Shown here one piece after another: positions 10,761-19,574 of a stretch of DNA of 64,000 bases. The position numbers and the translations under genes were made by a program. Position 1 is the first letter of the stretch. Each line of letters opens with the position of its first letter. The DNA is from Sva-07 sp963717385. Its GTDB lineage: Bacteria > Actinomycetota > Acidimicrobiia > Acidimicrobiales > Ilumatobacteraceae. The notes below the pieces were generated by a model. The model was not told the origin of the DNA. It worked only from the letters and a program-made list of their open reading frames with translations, and ran no database searches. The stretch spans positions 124,001 through 188,000 of the forward strand of contig CAVQWE010000006.1 of the NCBI GenBank assembly GCA_963717385.1, in the 5' to 3' direction.

Positions 10761-11921
10761 CTAGGACGTGACCATCTGTGCCGTCAGCAGGTCGAGGTGA
10801 CGTGTCGCCACCGCTTCCCACGACAGGCCCCGTGCGTGTTCGATCGCGGCGGTTGCCATCGACTCGCGGCGCGGCGCATCGCTGACGAGTTCCACCACTG
10901 CCCGACCAAGTGCACCGGCGAGGTCGTCGGGATCGGCAACGAGAAGACCGGTGACGCCAGCGATCGCCGATCCGCGGTGACCGGCGATGTCGGTGGCAAC
11001 AGCCGGCGTGGCGCAGGCACCCGCTTCGGTGAGCGACATGCCCCAGCCCTCGGCATACGAGGCACTCAGCACGAGCCAGGCACGCTGGTACGCCTCGACG
11101 AGTTCGTCGTCGGTGACCCGACCCCGCAGGTGCACCCAGCCGCTGGCATCGTGGGTGTCGATCCATGTCTGCACCAGTGCACGGTCAGGGCCGTCGCCCA
11201 CCAGGTCGACGGTGAGATCGGGGATCGAGCGGCGCGCCTGCTCGAGAGCGTCGAGCGCCAGCCGCTGTCGTTTCACCGGCGCCAGCCGACCGACCACGAC
11301 AACGTGCGGGTGCTCCGATCGGCGGGAGACATCGGGGACGAACCGTTCGTGCACACCCGGTGGGATCACGGTGAGACGGCTGCGGTCGATTCCCAGCGAC
11401 TCGATGTCGTCCGCCGACGACTCCGACAGGGTGGCGAACGTGCTTCGCCGGTACAGCAACGGAGCGAGGCGGGTCTCGACGGTGCGACCCATCGCGTCGA
11501 ACGGACGCGGCAGCGCCTCGGCCCACATCTCACGGTGGACGTGATGCATCCACACCATGCGCCGCCTGGGGGCCCAGACCGGCGCCAACCACGGCACCCC
11601 GTTCCAGATCTCGATCGTGGCGGTATCGGCCGGGCGTCGACGTACCGCCTGGCGCAGCGCAACTCGCGGGAACACATCGAAGCGACCGCCACGTTGGATC
11701 ACTCGGTACCCGTGGCGATCGAACTCGCGAGGAACGTCAGCGGTCGACGTTCGGTGGATCACCTCGATACCGACGCCGGCCCACCGACGGAAGATCTCGT
11801 CGGCATGCAGCTCCGATCCACCGGCCTCGGCGTCGTCGAGGTCGCGCCACGCATAGGTCTCGACCCGACGGACACCCGCTGCCCGAAAACGAGCGGCTGC
11901 CTGTTCGAGCTCGGTCGTCAC
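10761..11921 (-). CDS. GT4-family glycosyltransferase
   Basis: A glycosyltransferase of about 386 residues of the GT4 (GT-B) type. The donor-binding half carries VVVVGRLAPVKRQRLALDA, LVGDGPD and the signature EGWGMSLTEAGACATPAVATD (read in two parts: EGWGMSLTEAG and CATPAVATD). The N-terminal half has the acceptor-side MVWMHHVHREMW. It is the last gene of the array containing the decaprenyl-phospho-arabinose genes. The preceding dehydrogenase frame runs into it without a stop; I start it at GTG 11921, where a TGA in the adjacent frame would give the GTGA overlap used repeatedly elsewhere in this window. Sugar and acceptor are unknown; the position suggests envelope polysaccharide or glycolipid assembly. 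Confidence 0.8.
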   Translation of the reverse strand: MTTELEQAAARFRAAGVRRVETYAWRDLDDAEAGGSELHADEIFRRWAGVGIEVIHRTSTADVPREFDRHGYRVIQRGGRFDVFPRVALRQAVRRRPADTATIEIWNGVPWLAPVWAPRRRMVWMHHVHREMWAEALPRPFDAMGRTVETRLAPLLYRRSTFATLSESSADDIESLGIDRSRLTVIPPGVHERFVPDVSRRSEHPHVVVVGRLAPVKRQRLALDALEQARRSIPDLTVDLVGDGPDRALVQTWIDTHDASGWVHLRGRVTDDELVEAYQRAWLVLSASYAEGWGMSLTEAGACATPAVATDIAGHRGSAIAGVTGLLVADPDDLAGALGRAVVELVSDAPRRESMATAAIEHARGLSWEAVATRHLDLLTAQMVTS

Positions 11922-12671
11922 TGTGTCGAGGCGGCGCCACACGACACCGGGGGCGTAGCGCAACAGCCCGAACACCGCTTGCAGCACACCCGGAACCCAC
12001 ACGACGCTGCGACCCCGCCGGATCGCTGACGCAACAGCGTCGCCGACGTCGCTCGGGTCGCACGAGAACGGTGCTTCGTCCATGCCGGCGGTCATCGCCG
12101 ACCGGACGAAACCGGGCCGCACGGTGAGGACGCGAGCTCCCGAGCCCACCAGCGAGTGGCCGAGCCCTGTGGCGAATGCATCCTGACCGGCCTTTGTCGA
12201 GCCGTAGACGAAGTTCGAAGCCCGCGTACGGACCCCGGCCACGCTCGACAACACCACGAGCGTGCCGTGGCCCTGCGCACGAAGCTGGGCCGCAACCGCG
12301 AGACCGCTCGACACTGCGCCCACGTAATTCACCTGGGCCAACTGTGCAGCGGCCACCGGATCGGCGAGCCCAACGTCGCCGAGTTGACCGAACGCCTGGA
12401 CGACCACGTCGAGATCGCCGAAACGTGCGGCCATGTCGGCAACGAACGCCTCGTGCTGGTCGGGTCGTGCGGCGTCGAATGCCACGGTGGTCACCTCGGC
12501 GTTGCCGAAGGTCCACCCTGCGGTCTGCTCTGCGACACGGTCAGGATCGCGCACCGCCAGAACGACCTGGCTGAGCGCAGGCGACACGAGTGCATCGACG
12601 ATTGCACGTCCGATCTCGCTCGCCCCACCGAGCACGAGGATGGTCTGTGGTTGCTTGACAGCGTTGTTCAC
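11922..12671 (-). CDS. dprE2: DprE2-like decaprenylphosphoryl-2-keto-ribose reductase (SDR)
   Basis: A short-chain dehydrogenase of about 250 residues. Seen: LVLGGASEIGRAIV (NAD(P)-binding), the catalytic Ser in VVLSSVAGVRTR, and the YxxxK pair in FVYGSTKAGQDAF. The form VYGSTKAG is characteristic of DprE2. DprE2 reduces the 2-keto intermediate made by DprE1 to decaprenylphosphoryl-arabinose. The GTG at 12671 is 11 bp after the dprE1 stop, the usual DprE1-DprE2 pairing. The C-terminus (APGVVWRRL) matches the family's end, yet the frame continues directly into the glycosyltransferase. One extra base just before 11925 would explain the missing TGA, so a real fusion is not my preferred reading. 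Confidence 0.87.
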
Positions 12672-12682
12672 GAAGGTTCCAG

Positions 12683-14040
12683 TCAGTAGAGGTCGAGGCG
12701 GCGAGCTTGATCGCTCATCCAGACACCGTGTGGATCGACGGCCCGGCGAACCTCGAGCCACTCGTCGATGCGTGGGTACTCGGCGCGCACCATCGACGGG
12801 GTACCGGTCGCATCTTTGGCCAGATAGTGGCGGCCACCGGCGTCGAGCACCAGTCGGTCGAGGCCGCGCCAGCAGTGCCCCAAGGCCGTGGACGCCGGCA
12901 GGAAGGTCCATCGTGAGTGTCCAGCCGGGTTTCGGGAAACTGAGCATGCCGCCGTTCTGGTCGCCCATCCGTTTGAGCACGGCGAGAAAGCTGGCATGCC
13001 CGGACGCGGAGACTTCACGGACGATCGTGCGCAGTGTGTCGACGGCCTCGAACGGCACGACGAACTGGTACTGCAGGAACCCCGCCGCGCCGTACAGCCG
13101 GTTCCACGAACCCACCATGTCGAGCGGGTGGAAGAACCCGGTGATCGACTCGAGTCCACGGTGCGAACGCGGCGCCTTTCGGTACCACAACTCGTTGAAG
13201 GCACTGACCGAGAGCCGGTTCAACAGATTCGGCACCCCACGGGGCACCGAGGCCAGGGCCGGCGGACTGAACGCGAGCGGATCGTCGACGCGGGCGCCTG
13301 CGTCGTCGAGGTCGGCAGCGGTGGCATGGTCGCCACGGGTCAGCACCGCACGGCCCATGCTCTGACCGCTGGCGACCAGATCGACCCATGCCACCGAGTA
13401 GCGGTACTGATCGTCGCCCGATTCCATGCGCTCGAGGAGCGCCTCGAGGTTGGGGATCCGCTCGGTGTCGACGACGCAGCGGTTGGTCTCGATCGGCAGG
13501 ACCCGGAAGGTGGCATCGACGATGATGCCGGTCAACCCCATTCCGGCGATGGTGGCCCACCACAGCTTCGGATCGGATGACCTCGGTGAGCGTTCGACGC
13601 TCGCCGTCAGCGGTCAGCAGTGTCATCGAGCGCACGTGCGCACCGAACGAACCGTCGCCATGGTGGTTCTTGCCGTGGATGTCGCTGGCGATCGCGCCGC
13701 CGACCGTGATGAAGCGGGTGCCCGGCGTGACCGGCACGAACCAGCCGCGCGGCACCAGATACCGCAGGAGTTCGTCGAAACCGACTCCCCCACCGACCGT
13801 TGCCTCGCCCCGCTCGACGTCGAGCACGATCTGTCCTGGCCGAAGCTGCACCACGGCACCGCCGCCGTTCTGTGCCGGGTCTCCGTAGGCCCGCCCGAGA
13901 CCCCGGGCGATGATTCCTCGCGACGACGCCAAGTCGCGCAGCGTGGCGGCATCGAGTTCGGCGTCGGATGCGTCGACGAGCCGCGCGACGGACGGTGCCG
14001 TTCGGCCCCAACCGGTCAGTTCGGCTTGGCGACTTCTCAC
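12683..14040 (-). CDS. dprE1: DprE1-like decaprenylphosphoryl-ribose 2-oxidase, two frameshifts
   Basis: An FAD-dependent oxidase of the VAO/GlcD type, about 452 residues after correcting single-base insertions near 13565 and 12890 (M. tuberculosis DprE1 has 461). It oxidises the 2'-OH of decaprenylphosphoryl-ribose. Seen: TGWGRTAPSVARL at the N-terminus, the FAD-binding GLGRAYGDPAQNGGG, PGTRFITVGGAIASDIHGKN with the conserved His, WWATIAGMGLTGIIV across the first shift, and YLAKDATGTP with the catalytic-site Lys (Lys418 in M. tuberculosis) after the second. The position of the benzothiazinone target Cys387 is Thr here (codon 12912-12914, within PGWTLTMD). It follows the methyltransferase by 16 bp and precedes dprE2 by 11 bp. 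Confidence 0.9.
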
Positions 14041-14056
14041 GAGGGCGACGATACGC

Positions 14057-14816
14057 CTAGTACGGCCACTCGGGAACGGATCGCCCGAGACGCCCCAGCA
14101 CCTTGCCGAGACCCAACGTGAGCGCCAGCTTCTGTGCGAGGTTCTTCACGAACCAGGGCAGCTGCGCCAACTGGCGGGCTGCGTTGCCGAGCGCGATCAG
14201 ACATGCCCGAACCGAGATCGGCACGGTAGATCGTCATCGATCGCGAACGCCCCACGTACCGGAACCGCGACCCCAGCAGCAGTTCGCGCATGATCGCCAG
14301 CGTCACCCCGATCGACGAGAACGAATCGTGGATCAGCATCGTGCCGCCGTCGCCGACTCGCGCACCCCAGTCGTGGATGTCTTCGCGTGCTGGTGCGTAG
14401 CGATGCGCTCCGTCGATGTACAGCACGTCGATCGATCCGTCGACCTCGCCGAGTGCGGCATCGGAGAACATCCGCACATGGCGAACCCGGTCGCGGACGC
14501 CCGCTCGTTCGAGGTTGGCGATGAAGATGTCGTGATCGTTGGCGGCAGCATCTTCGAAACCGTCGTATTCCTGGGGGCCACGGTCGTTGCCGGCGTGAGG
14601 ATCGATGGCGACCACATCGACGTCGGGGGCTGCTGCGCTGGCGAGCACGATCGTGGATCGGCCCTGGAAGCTGCCGATCTCGACGATCGTGCCTCCGTCT
14701 GGACATCCGACCGCAGCGTCGTACAACGTCGACGCCTGGCCCGGCGACATCCACCCCTGCACGTCGGCGACGCGAGCGGAGACCGTGGCGAGATCGGGGC
14801 GAGATTCAGGAGACAT
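14057..14816 (-). CDS. SAM-dependent methyltransferase (Methyltransf_24-like), one frameshift
   Basis: A class I methyltransferase of about 250 residues after correcting one extra base near 14205. Seen: motif I IVEIGSFQGRSTIVLAS, the acidic VVAIDPHAG, DVLYIDGAHRYAPAREDI and GGTMLIHDSFSS, a layout typical of the cephalosporin-hydroxylase/MTase_24 group. Beyond the shift the corrected frame gives an amphipathic basic tail (LPWFVKNLAQKLALTLG) ending in VPEWPY and a TAG at 14057, which could bind membrane. ATG 14816 overlaps the ubiA stop by 11 bp; ATG 14831 is possible. It lies between the prenyltransferase and DprE1 genes, so a lipid-linked sugar substrate is conceivable but unproven. No equivalent sits at this place in the mycobacterial pathway I know. 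Confidence 0.75.
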
Positions 14817-15675
14817 AGACGCCGAGACCATAGACGATCACCCAGCACAACCCGAGGAACTGCAGCAGTCGGTCGCTGGCGAAGACCTCCTCGGGAGCAG
14901 CACCACCGCCTTCTTCGAGGACGAGGAGATACCGCATCAAGGCCATCAGCATCGGCACGATCGACAGTTCGTACAGCGGCCAGCTCGAGCCGGACGCGGC
15001 GCTCGTCTCCAAGGCCCACACGCAATAGCTGATCAGCACCCCTGCGAGGCTGACCGACAACAGGATGCGGAGATAGCCAACCGTGTACACCTCGAGCGTC
15101 GCCCTGGTGCCGGCCTCGTTGCCGACCTCGTTCAGTTCGGCGTAGCGCTTGCCGACCACGATGAACAGCGAACCGAACGTGATGCACAGCACGAACCAAC
15201 GCGACATCGGCACGTCCACCGCCACCGCACCGGCCGCGGCACGCAGGACGAATCCCGCCGCCACGGTGACCAGGTCGACAACCGGGACGTGCTTGAGGCG
15301 CAGCGTGTAGGCAATGGTGATGACGATGTAGGTCGCGACGACCGCCACCGTCTGCCAGCGGCCGGTCGCCGCAGCCAGTGCCAGCGCAATGATCGGGAAG
15401 GCGACGCCGGCAAGACGTGCGACGCCGATCGAGAGTTCACCCGACGCGATCGGCCGGCGACGCTTGGTGGGGTGGCGACGGTCGGCTTCGACGTCGAGGA
15501 GATCGTTCCAGATGTAGATCCCGCTCGCTGCGAAACAGAACGAGACGAACGCCACCAGCGCAAGGACCAAGTTGTCGCCCTCGTCGAGCACGCCGGCCGC
15601 TCCCGGAGCAGCGAACACGAGGACGTTCTTGAGCCACTGCTTCGGGCGCGACTCGCGCAACAACGCTCTCAACAC
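14806..15675 (-). CDS. ubiA: Decaprenyl-phosphate phosphoribosyltransferase (UbiA family)
   Basis: An integral membrane prenyltransferase of 289 residues with about eight or nine hydrophobic helices. It closely resembles the DPPR synthase Rv3806c, which joins phosphoribosyl pyrophosphate to decaprenyl phosphate as the first step to decaprenylphosphoryl-arabinose. Seen: SRPKQWLKNVLVF at the N-terminus, the aspartate motif NDLLDVEADRRHPTKRRRP (residues 56-74), the second Asp region YTLRLKHVPVVDLVTVA, and SLFIVVGKRYAELNE. The form GKRYAE separates this subgroup from quinone-pathway UbiA enzymes. The start is GTG 15675. A HAD phosphatase gene lies 66 bp upstream and DprE1/DprE2 homologues downstream, supporting the assignment. 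Confidence 0.9.
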   Translation of the reverse strand: MLRALLRESRPKQWLKNVLVFAAPGAAGVLDEGDNLVLALVAFVSFCFAASGIYIWNDLLDVEADRRHPTKRRRPIASGELSIGVARLAGVAFPIIALALAAATGRWQTVAVVATYIVITIAYTLRLKHVPVVDLVTVAAGFVLRAAAGAVAVDVPMSRWFVLCITFGSLFIVVGKRYAELNEVGNEAGTRATLEVYTVGYLRILLSVSLAGVLISYCVWALETSAASGSSWPLYELSIVPMLMALMRYLLVLEEGGGAAPEEVFASDRLLQFLGLCWVIVYGLGVYVS

Positions 15676-15741
15676 GTGGTCGGCTCGCGGTCGGTGATGT
15701 CGGAGTGCATTGCGTCGGTGACCGTAGTGGGCGTCCGCCCG

Positions 15742-16368
15742 TCAGCGGGGCATCTCACCACGGCCGACCCAGTGTGCTTGGTCGGCGTCGGCGAGCAACT
15801 CTCGGTCGCCGGTGGAGTCGCCGTAGGCGCTCAGGTGCACCGCAGCGCGGCCACCGGCGTTGCGATCGAGCCAGTCGTGGAGCCGGACCACCTTCTCGGG
15901 CCCACGACAGTTCGGTCCATCGAGACGACCGGTGAGGATGCCTCGAGCATCGGTCTGCAGGCGCACACCGAGCACGTCGTGCGCTCCCAGCCGCTCGGCC
16001 AGCGGCCGCAGATAGACCTCGAAGGAGGCCGACACCAACAGCACGGTGTCGCCCGCCTCCAGGTGTGCGCGCAGCAGATCGACCACATCGGTTCTCAGGT
16101 TGCGGTCGTAGACCTCACCGGCGAACACGGCCGCATCGGCTTCGACTGACGCCGACGCCAGGCCTCGGAACGCTGCTGCCACGCTTGCCGCCTTGAGCGC
16201 ATCGCGGTCTCGACGCATGACGGCTCGGCCGAGGTCGATCGGAGACCCGAGCAGACGGCGCACCAGCGTCGACGTGCCCGCCGTACGGCGAAGGAACGGC
16301 ACCACACAGTCGGTGGTCGTCAGCGTGCCGTCGACATCGAACGCTGCGATACGTCGCTGTTCGGTCAC
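15742..16368 (-). CDS. HAD-IB family phosphatase, candidate DPPR phosphatase
   Basis: A HAD-superfamily subfamily IB (SerB-like) hydrolase of about 208 residues. Seen: motif I AAFDVDGTLTTTDC with the nucleophile Asp, motif II VLLVSASFEVYLRPLAE, a basic residue in GPEKVVRLHDW, and motif III SAYGDSTGDRELLADAD. The GTG at 16368 overlaps the aroA stop (GTGA). It lies directly upstream of the DPPR synthase gene. The mycobacterial pathway needs a 5'-phosphate removal between UbiA and DprE1, done there by a membrane PAP2-type protein (Rv3807c); no such gene is in this window. I therefore infer, without direct proof, that this HAD enzyme does that step. A phosphoserine-phosphatase-like role is the alternative. 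Confidence 0.8.
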   Translation of the reverse strand: MTEQRRIAAFDVDGTLTTTDCVVPFLRRTAGTSTLVRRLLGSPIDLGRAVMRRDRDALKAASVAAAFRGLASASVEADAAVFAGEVYDRNLRTDVVDLLRAHLEAGDTVLLVSASFEVYLRPLAERLGAHDVLGVRLQTDARGILTGRLDGPNCRGPEKVVRLHDWLDRNAGGRAAVHLSAYGDSTGDRELLADADQAHWVGRGEMPR

Positions 16369-17693
16369 GTGAGGTGCGACGGGATGGCAGCCAGCGCGTC
16401 CCAGTAGCTCGGCCAACTCTTGGAGACGACCGCAGGGTCGCTGATCTCGATGCCATCGACCACCAGCCCGAGCAAACCGAATGCCATTGCGAGCCGATGG
16501 TCGTGGTGGGTTCCGAGCCGGGCACCGTGCAGCAGGTCGGTCGGCTCGATCAGGAGTCCGTCGGGCTCGACGCTGACCCTGGCCCCGGTCTTCGAGAGTT
16601 CTGCGGCGAGATCGCCCAACCGGTCGCTCTCCTTGCCACGGATGAACCCGACCCCACTGATACGTGTGGGGGTGACCGCTTGGGTGGCGACCACGGCAAG
16701 CGTGGGCACCAGGTCGGAGATGTCGGCCATGTCGACGTCCACGCCCCGCAACGGGGTGTCGCGGCGCCGCATCACGACGGTGTCGGTGGGGCCGGCGGTG
16801 ACGAGGCACCCCATCGAGGCGAGCACGTCGACGAATCTGGCGTCTCCCTGGACGGACGCCGTACCGAGCCCCGGCACGCTGACAGCGCCACCGACCATGG
16901 CGGCCGCAGCGAGGGGGTAGCTCGCGGAGCTCGCGTCCGGCTCGACGACGTAGGCCGCCGGCAGGTACTCGCCGGGTCCGACCGTGACGTGACGTTCCTT
17001 GATGTCGACATCGGTCACCCCGAACGAGGCCATCACCGACTTGGTGATTTCGAGGTATGGGCGCGAGACCAACCCCGACGAGAGCCACAGCTTCAGTCCG
17101 CCAGGGATGTATGGGGCGATCAGCATCAGCGCGGTGACGTACTGGCTCGACACGTCGCCCGGCATGACGACCGCATCGGCGCGCCGCAGTGGGCCGGCCA
17201 CGGTGACCGGCAAACAGCCCACGGTCTCCCCGGGTACCACCGAAGCACCCAGGGCGGCCAACGAATCGTGCAAGGGCGCCATGGGCCGAGCCCTCAACGG
17301 TGGTGCACCGTCAACGGTGTACTCACCGGTCCCCAGCGCGCAGAGTGCGGTGACGAACCTCGAGGTCGTACCGGCGAGGCCCGCATGCAACGTCATGGGG
17401 CCGGGGGTCAACATGGCTCCGGTTCCCTCGATGTCGGCGATGCGATCGTCGCCGTCGATGCGCACACCGATCCCGCAGCCGAGTTGCTGCAGACAGGCGA
17501 TCATCGCTGCGGTGTCGTCGCCGGGGGCGACCCCGGTGATCTCACTGAGGCCGTCGGCCAGGGCTGCGCACACGAGCGCACGATTGACGATGCTCTTCGA
17601 CGGTGGCACTGCGACCTGGGCGACAACTGGGCCATCGGAGCGCTGCACTCGGTAGACCTCGCCCGGCGGAGGCGGTGAAGGTGCCATGGTCAC
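16365..17693 (-). CDS. aroA: 3-phosphoshikimate 1-carboxyvinyltransferase (EPSP synthase)
   Basis: EPSP synthase of 442 residues, the sixth step of the shikimate pathway (shikimate-3-phosphate plus PEP). Seen: the substrate-binding PPSKSIVNRALVCAALADG near the N-terminus, HAGLAGTTSRFVTALCA (the usual GNAGT loop), SSQYVTALMLIAPY, the domain-closing VRGKESDRL-like GFIRGKESDRLGDLA, and HDHRLAMAFGLLGL near the C-terminus. The GTG at 17693 overlaps the tyrA stop (GTGA); ATG 17687 is a nearby alternative. It is coupled with prephenate dehydrogenase upstream, so the two aromatic amino-acid genes form a pair inside the longer array. Confidence 0.95.
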   Translation of the reverse strand: MTMAPSPPPPGEVYRVQRSDGPVVAQVAVPPSKSIVNRALVCAALADGLSEITGVAPGDDTAAMIACLQQLGCGIGVRIDGDDRIADIEGTGAMLTPGPMTLHAGLAGTTSRFVTALCALGTGEYTVDGAPPLRARPMAPLHDSLAALGASVVPGETVGCLPVTVAGPLRRADAVVMPGDVSSQYVTALMLIAPYIPGGLKLWLSSGLVSRPYLEITKSVMASFGVTDVDIKERHVTVGPGEYLPAAYVVEPDASSASYPLAAAAMVGGAVSVPGLGTASVQGDARFVDVLASMGCLVTAGPTDTVVMRRRDTPLRGVDVDMADISDLVPTLAVVATQAVTPTRISGVGFIRGKESDRLGDLAAELSKTGARVSVEPDGLLIEPTDLLHGARLGTHHDHRLAMAFGLLGLVVDGIEISDPAVVSKSWPSYWDALAAIPSHLT

Positions 17694-18766
17694 GACAGCG
17701 GCTGCACGGCCGGTCGGAACCCTCGTGCCAGCAGGCCCCCGCGGAAGAGATCGACCATCGCCCGGTCGACCAGCAGAACGAGGACGCCGCGGGTGCTCTC
17801 GGCGACGTGCACGACTTCGAAGCTGGCGATGTTGACGCTGAGTTCGCCGGCGAGCGTGAAGATCTCTGCTGCGGCACCAGCTCGGTCGGGAATCGGGATG
17901 CGAACCTCGGCCAGTGCTTCGGGATTGACCACCCGGGCCGGCAAGTTCGCGCGGGCGTGGCGGGCCTCGGTGAGCCGGGCGAGCAAGGCATCTCGATCGT
18001 CGGCGCTGATGACATCGCGCACATCGGTCAGTTCGGCGACGAGCTGGTCGAGCACCTCCACGATCGCCACCCGGTTCTCAGCGCAGATGTCGAGCCAGAT
18101 CGCTGGTCGACCGCTCGCCACGCGAGTCATGTCACGAAATCCACCGGCAGCCAGACGCAGCAACGCGGCGTGTTCGTCGGCGCGCCCACTGGCAAGCCCC
18201 ATCAGCGTGGCTGCGGTGAGATGGGGAACATGGCTGACCACGGCCACGAGCTGATCGTGGCGTTGCGGCGCAAGGGCCACCACCTCGGCCCCGAGCGATG
18301 CGACTGCGGAGGCCACAGCGGCAAACACGGTGTCGTCGCTGTCAGGGCCAGGGGTCAGCACCCACACCGCGCCCTCGAACAGGTCGCCCTGAGCGCCGTC
18401 GAGACCATCGAGTTCGGAACCTGCCATCGGGTGCCCGCCGACGAAGCGGGTATCAGCCGCAGCGGCGCAGATCGTCGCTTTCACGCTGCCGACATCGGTG
18501 ACGGCACCCGAGGTCTCGGCGAGAGCACGCTTGACCTGGTCGGCCGCAGCCAGTACGGGCACGGCCACGAAGGTGATCTCGGCGGCAGGATCGATCCCGA
18601 GATCGTCGACGACTCCTCGATCGAGGGCTGCCTGGGCGATGGCAGGGTCGCTGTCGTCACCGGTGAGATGCCATCCTTGGCCACGCAGGCCGAGACCGAT
18701 CGATCCGCCGATCAGGCCGAGTCCGATCACGTTGGCTCGGCGAGCCGGTGTGGGGTGGTCAGTCAC
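17690..18766 (-). CDS. tyrA: Prephenate dehydrogenase with ACT domain
   Basis: Prephenate dehydrogenase of about 358 residues, converting prephenate to 4-hydroxyphenylpyruvate for tyrosine synthesis. Seen: the Rossmann motif NVIGLGLIGGSIGLGLR at the N-terminus, the catalytic-region FVGGHPMAGSELDGLDGA, HDQLVAVVSHVPHLTAATL, and a C-terminal ACT-like domain (from about residue 285, IPIPDRAGAAAEIFTLAGE) that usually binds tyrosine for feedback control. I start it at GTG 18766, which overlaps the rluB stop by 8 bp; the open frame to 18793 adds residues inside rluB. The stop overlaps the aroA start. Confidence 0.93.
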   Translation of the reverse strand: MTDHPTPARRANVIGLGLIGGSIGLGLRGQGWHLTGDDSDPAIAQAALDRGVVDDLGIDPAAEITFVAVPVLAAADQVKRALAETSGAVTDVGSVKATICAAAADTRFVGGHPMAGSELDGLDGAQGDLFEGAVWVLTPGPDSDDTVFAAVASAVASLGAEVVALAPQRHDQLVAVVSHVPHLTAATLMGLASGRADEHAALLRLAAGGFRDMTRVASGRPAIWLDICAENRVAIVEVLDQLVAELTDVRDVISADDRDALLARLTEARHARANLPARVVNPEALAEVRIPIPDRAGAAAEIFTLAGELSVNIASFEVVHVAESTRGVLVLLVDRAMVDLFRGGLLARGFRPAVQPLS

Positions 18767-19574
18767 GGTGTTCGATCGTACCGGTGGCCTCACGAGGTGT
18801 TGCCGTTGCCACCGCCTCGGTCAGCTCTCGCCACTCGTCCGTCGTCAGCTCGCGCCACCTGCCAGGCTGCAGCGAGCGGTCGGTGATCGGGCCGATCCGG
18901 GTGCGCACCAGACGCGTCACCCGATGCCCGACCGCTTCGCACATGCGCCTCACCTGACGGTTTCGTCCCTCGTGGATCGTGATCCGCAACACCCCAGGGT
19001 CGGGTTGTGACACCTTTGCTGGGGCGGTCATGCCGTCGTCGAGGAGCACGCCGTCGCGCAGCGAGCGCACCGATCCGGCCGACACCGCTCCCCCGGCCAC
19101 CTCGACCAGGTACTCCTTCTCGATGCCGTGGGAAGGGTGCGCGATCCGGTTGGCGAGGTCGCCGTCGTTGGTCAGCAGCAGCAGACCTTCGGTGTCGACA
19201 TCGAGACGCCCCACCGAGAAGACACGCGGCTCGCTCGGCACCAATTCGACCACCGTCGGGCGCTGGTGCGTGTCACGAGACGTCGTCACGACGCCGACCG
19301 GCTTGTTGAGCAGGTAGTACACGAGGTCGGGTCGAACTCCGATCGGCGCCCCGTCGACCTCGACGACGTCGGTGGCGGCATCGACACGACGCCCGAGGAT
19401 CGCCACCTCGCCGTTGACCGTGACGCGGCCCGCGGCGATCAGATCCTCTGCGATACGGCGGCTGCCGTAGCCAGTGGCCGCGAGCACCTTCTGCAGGCGC
19501 TCGCCTTGGGGCAGCTCGGCGCTGCGTTGCGCCATCTGTTCCCACAGCGGCGGTTCCGGTGCGTCGTCGTTCAC
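18759..19574 (-). CDS. rluB: 23S rRNA pseudouridine synthase RluB-type
   Basis: A pseudouridine synthase of the RsuA/RluB family (271 residues), expected to modify 23S rRNA. It has an N-terminal S4 RNA-binding domain (GERLQKVLAATGYGSRRIAED, read as LQKVLAATGYGSRR), then the catalytic domain with the Asp in FSVGRLDVDTEGLLLLTNDG and the RNA-contacting IHEGRNRQVRRMCEAVGH. The ATG at 19574 overlaps the scpB stop by 4 bp. The order scpA-scpB-rluB is conserved in many actinobacteria and firmicutes. Confidence 0.95.
   Translation of the reverse strand: MNDDAPEPPLWEQMAQRSAELPQGERLQKVLAATGYGSRRIAEDLIAAGRVTVNGEVAILGRRVDAATDVVEVDGAPIGVRPDLVYYLLNKPVGVVTTSRDTHQRPTVVELVPSEPRVFSVGRLDVDTEGLLLLTNDGDLANRIAHPSHGIEKEYLVEVAGGAVSAGSVRSLRDGVLLDDGMTAPAKVSQPDPGVLRITIHEGRNRQVRRMCEAVGHRVTRLVRTRIGPITDRSLQPGRWRELTTDEWRELTEAVATATPREATGTIEHRD

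Noticed and set aside
10761..13541. A single 926-residue fusion of DprE1, dehydrogenase and glycosyltransferase
   Set aside because: The DprE1 part is joined only through a wrong-frame stretch (about 12683-12890) that lacks similarity; the true DprE1 C-terminus with YLAKDA is in the next frame and ends at 12683.
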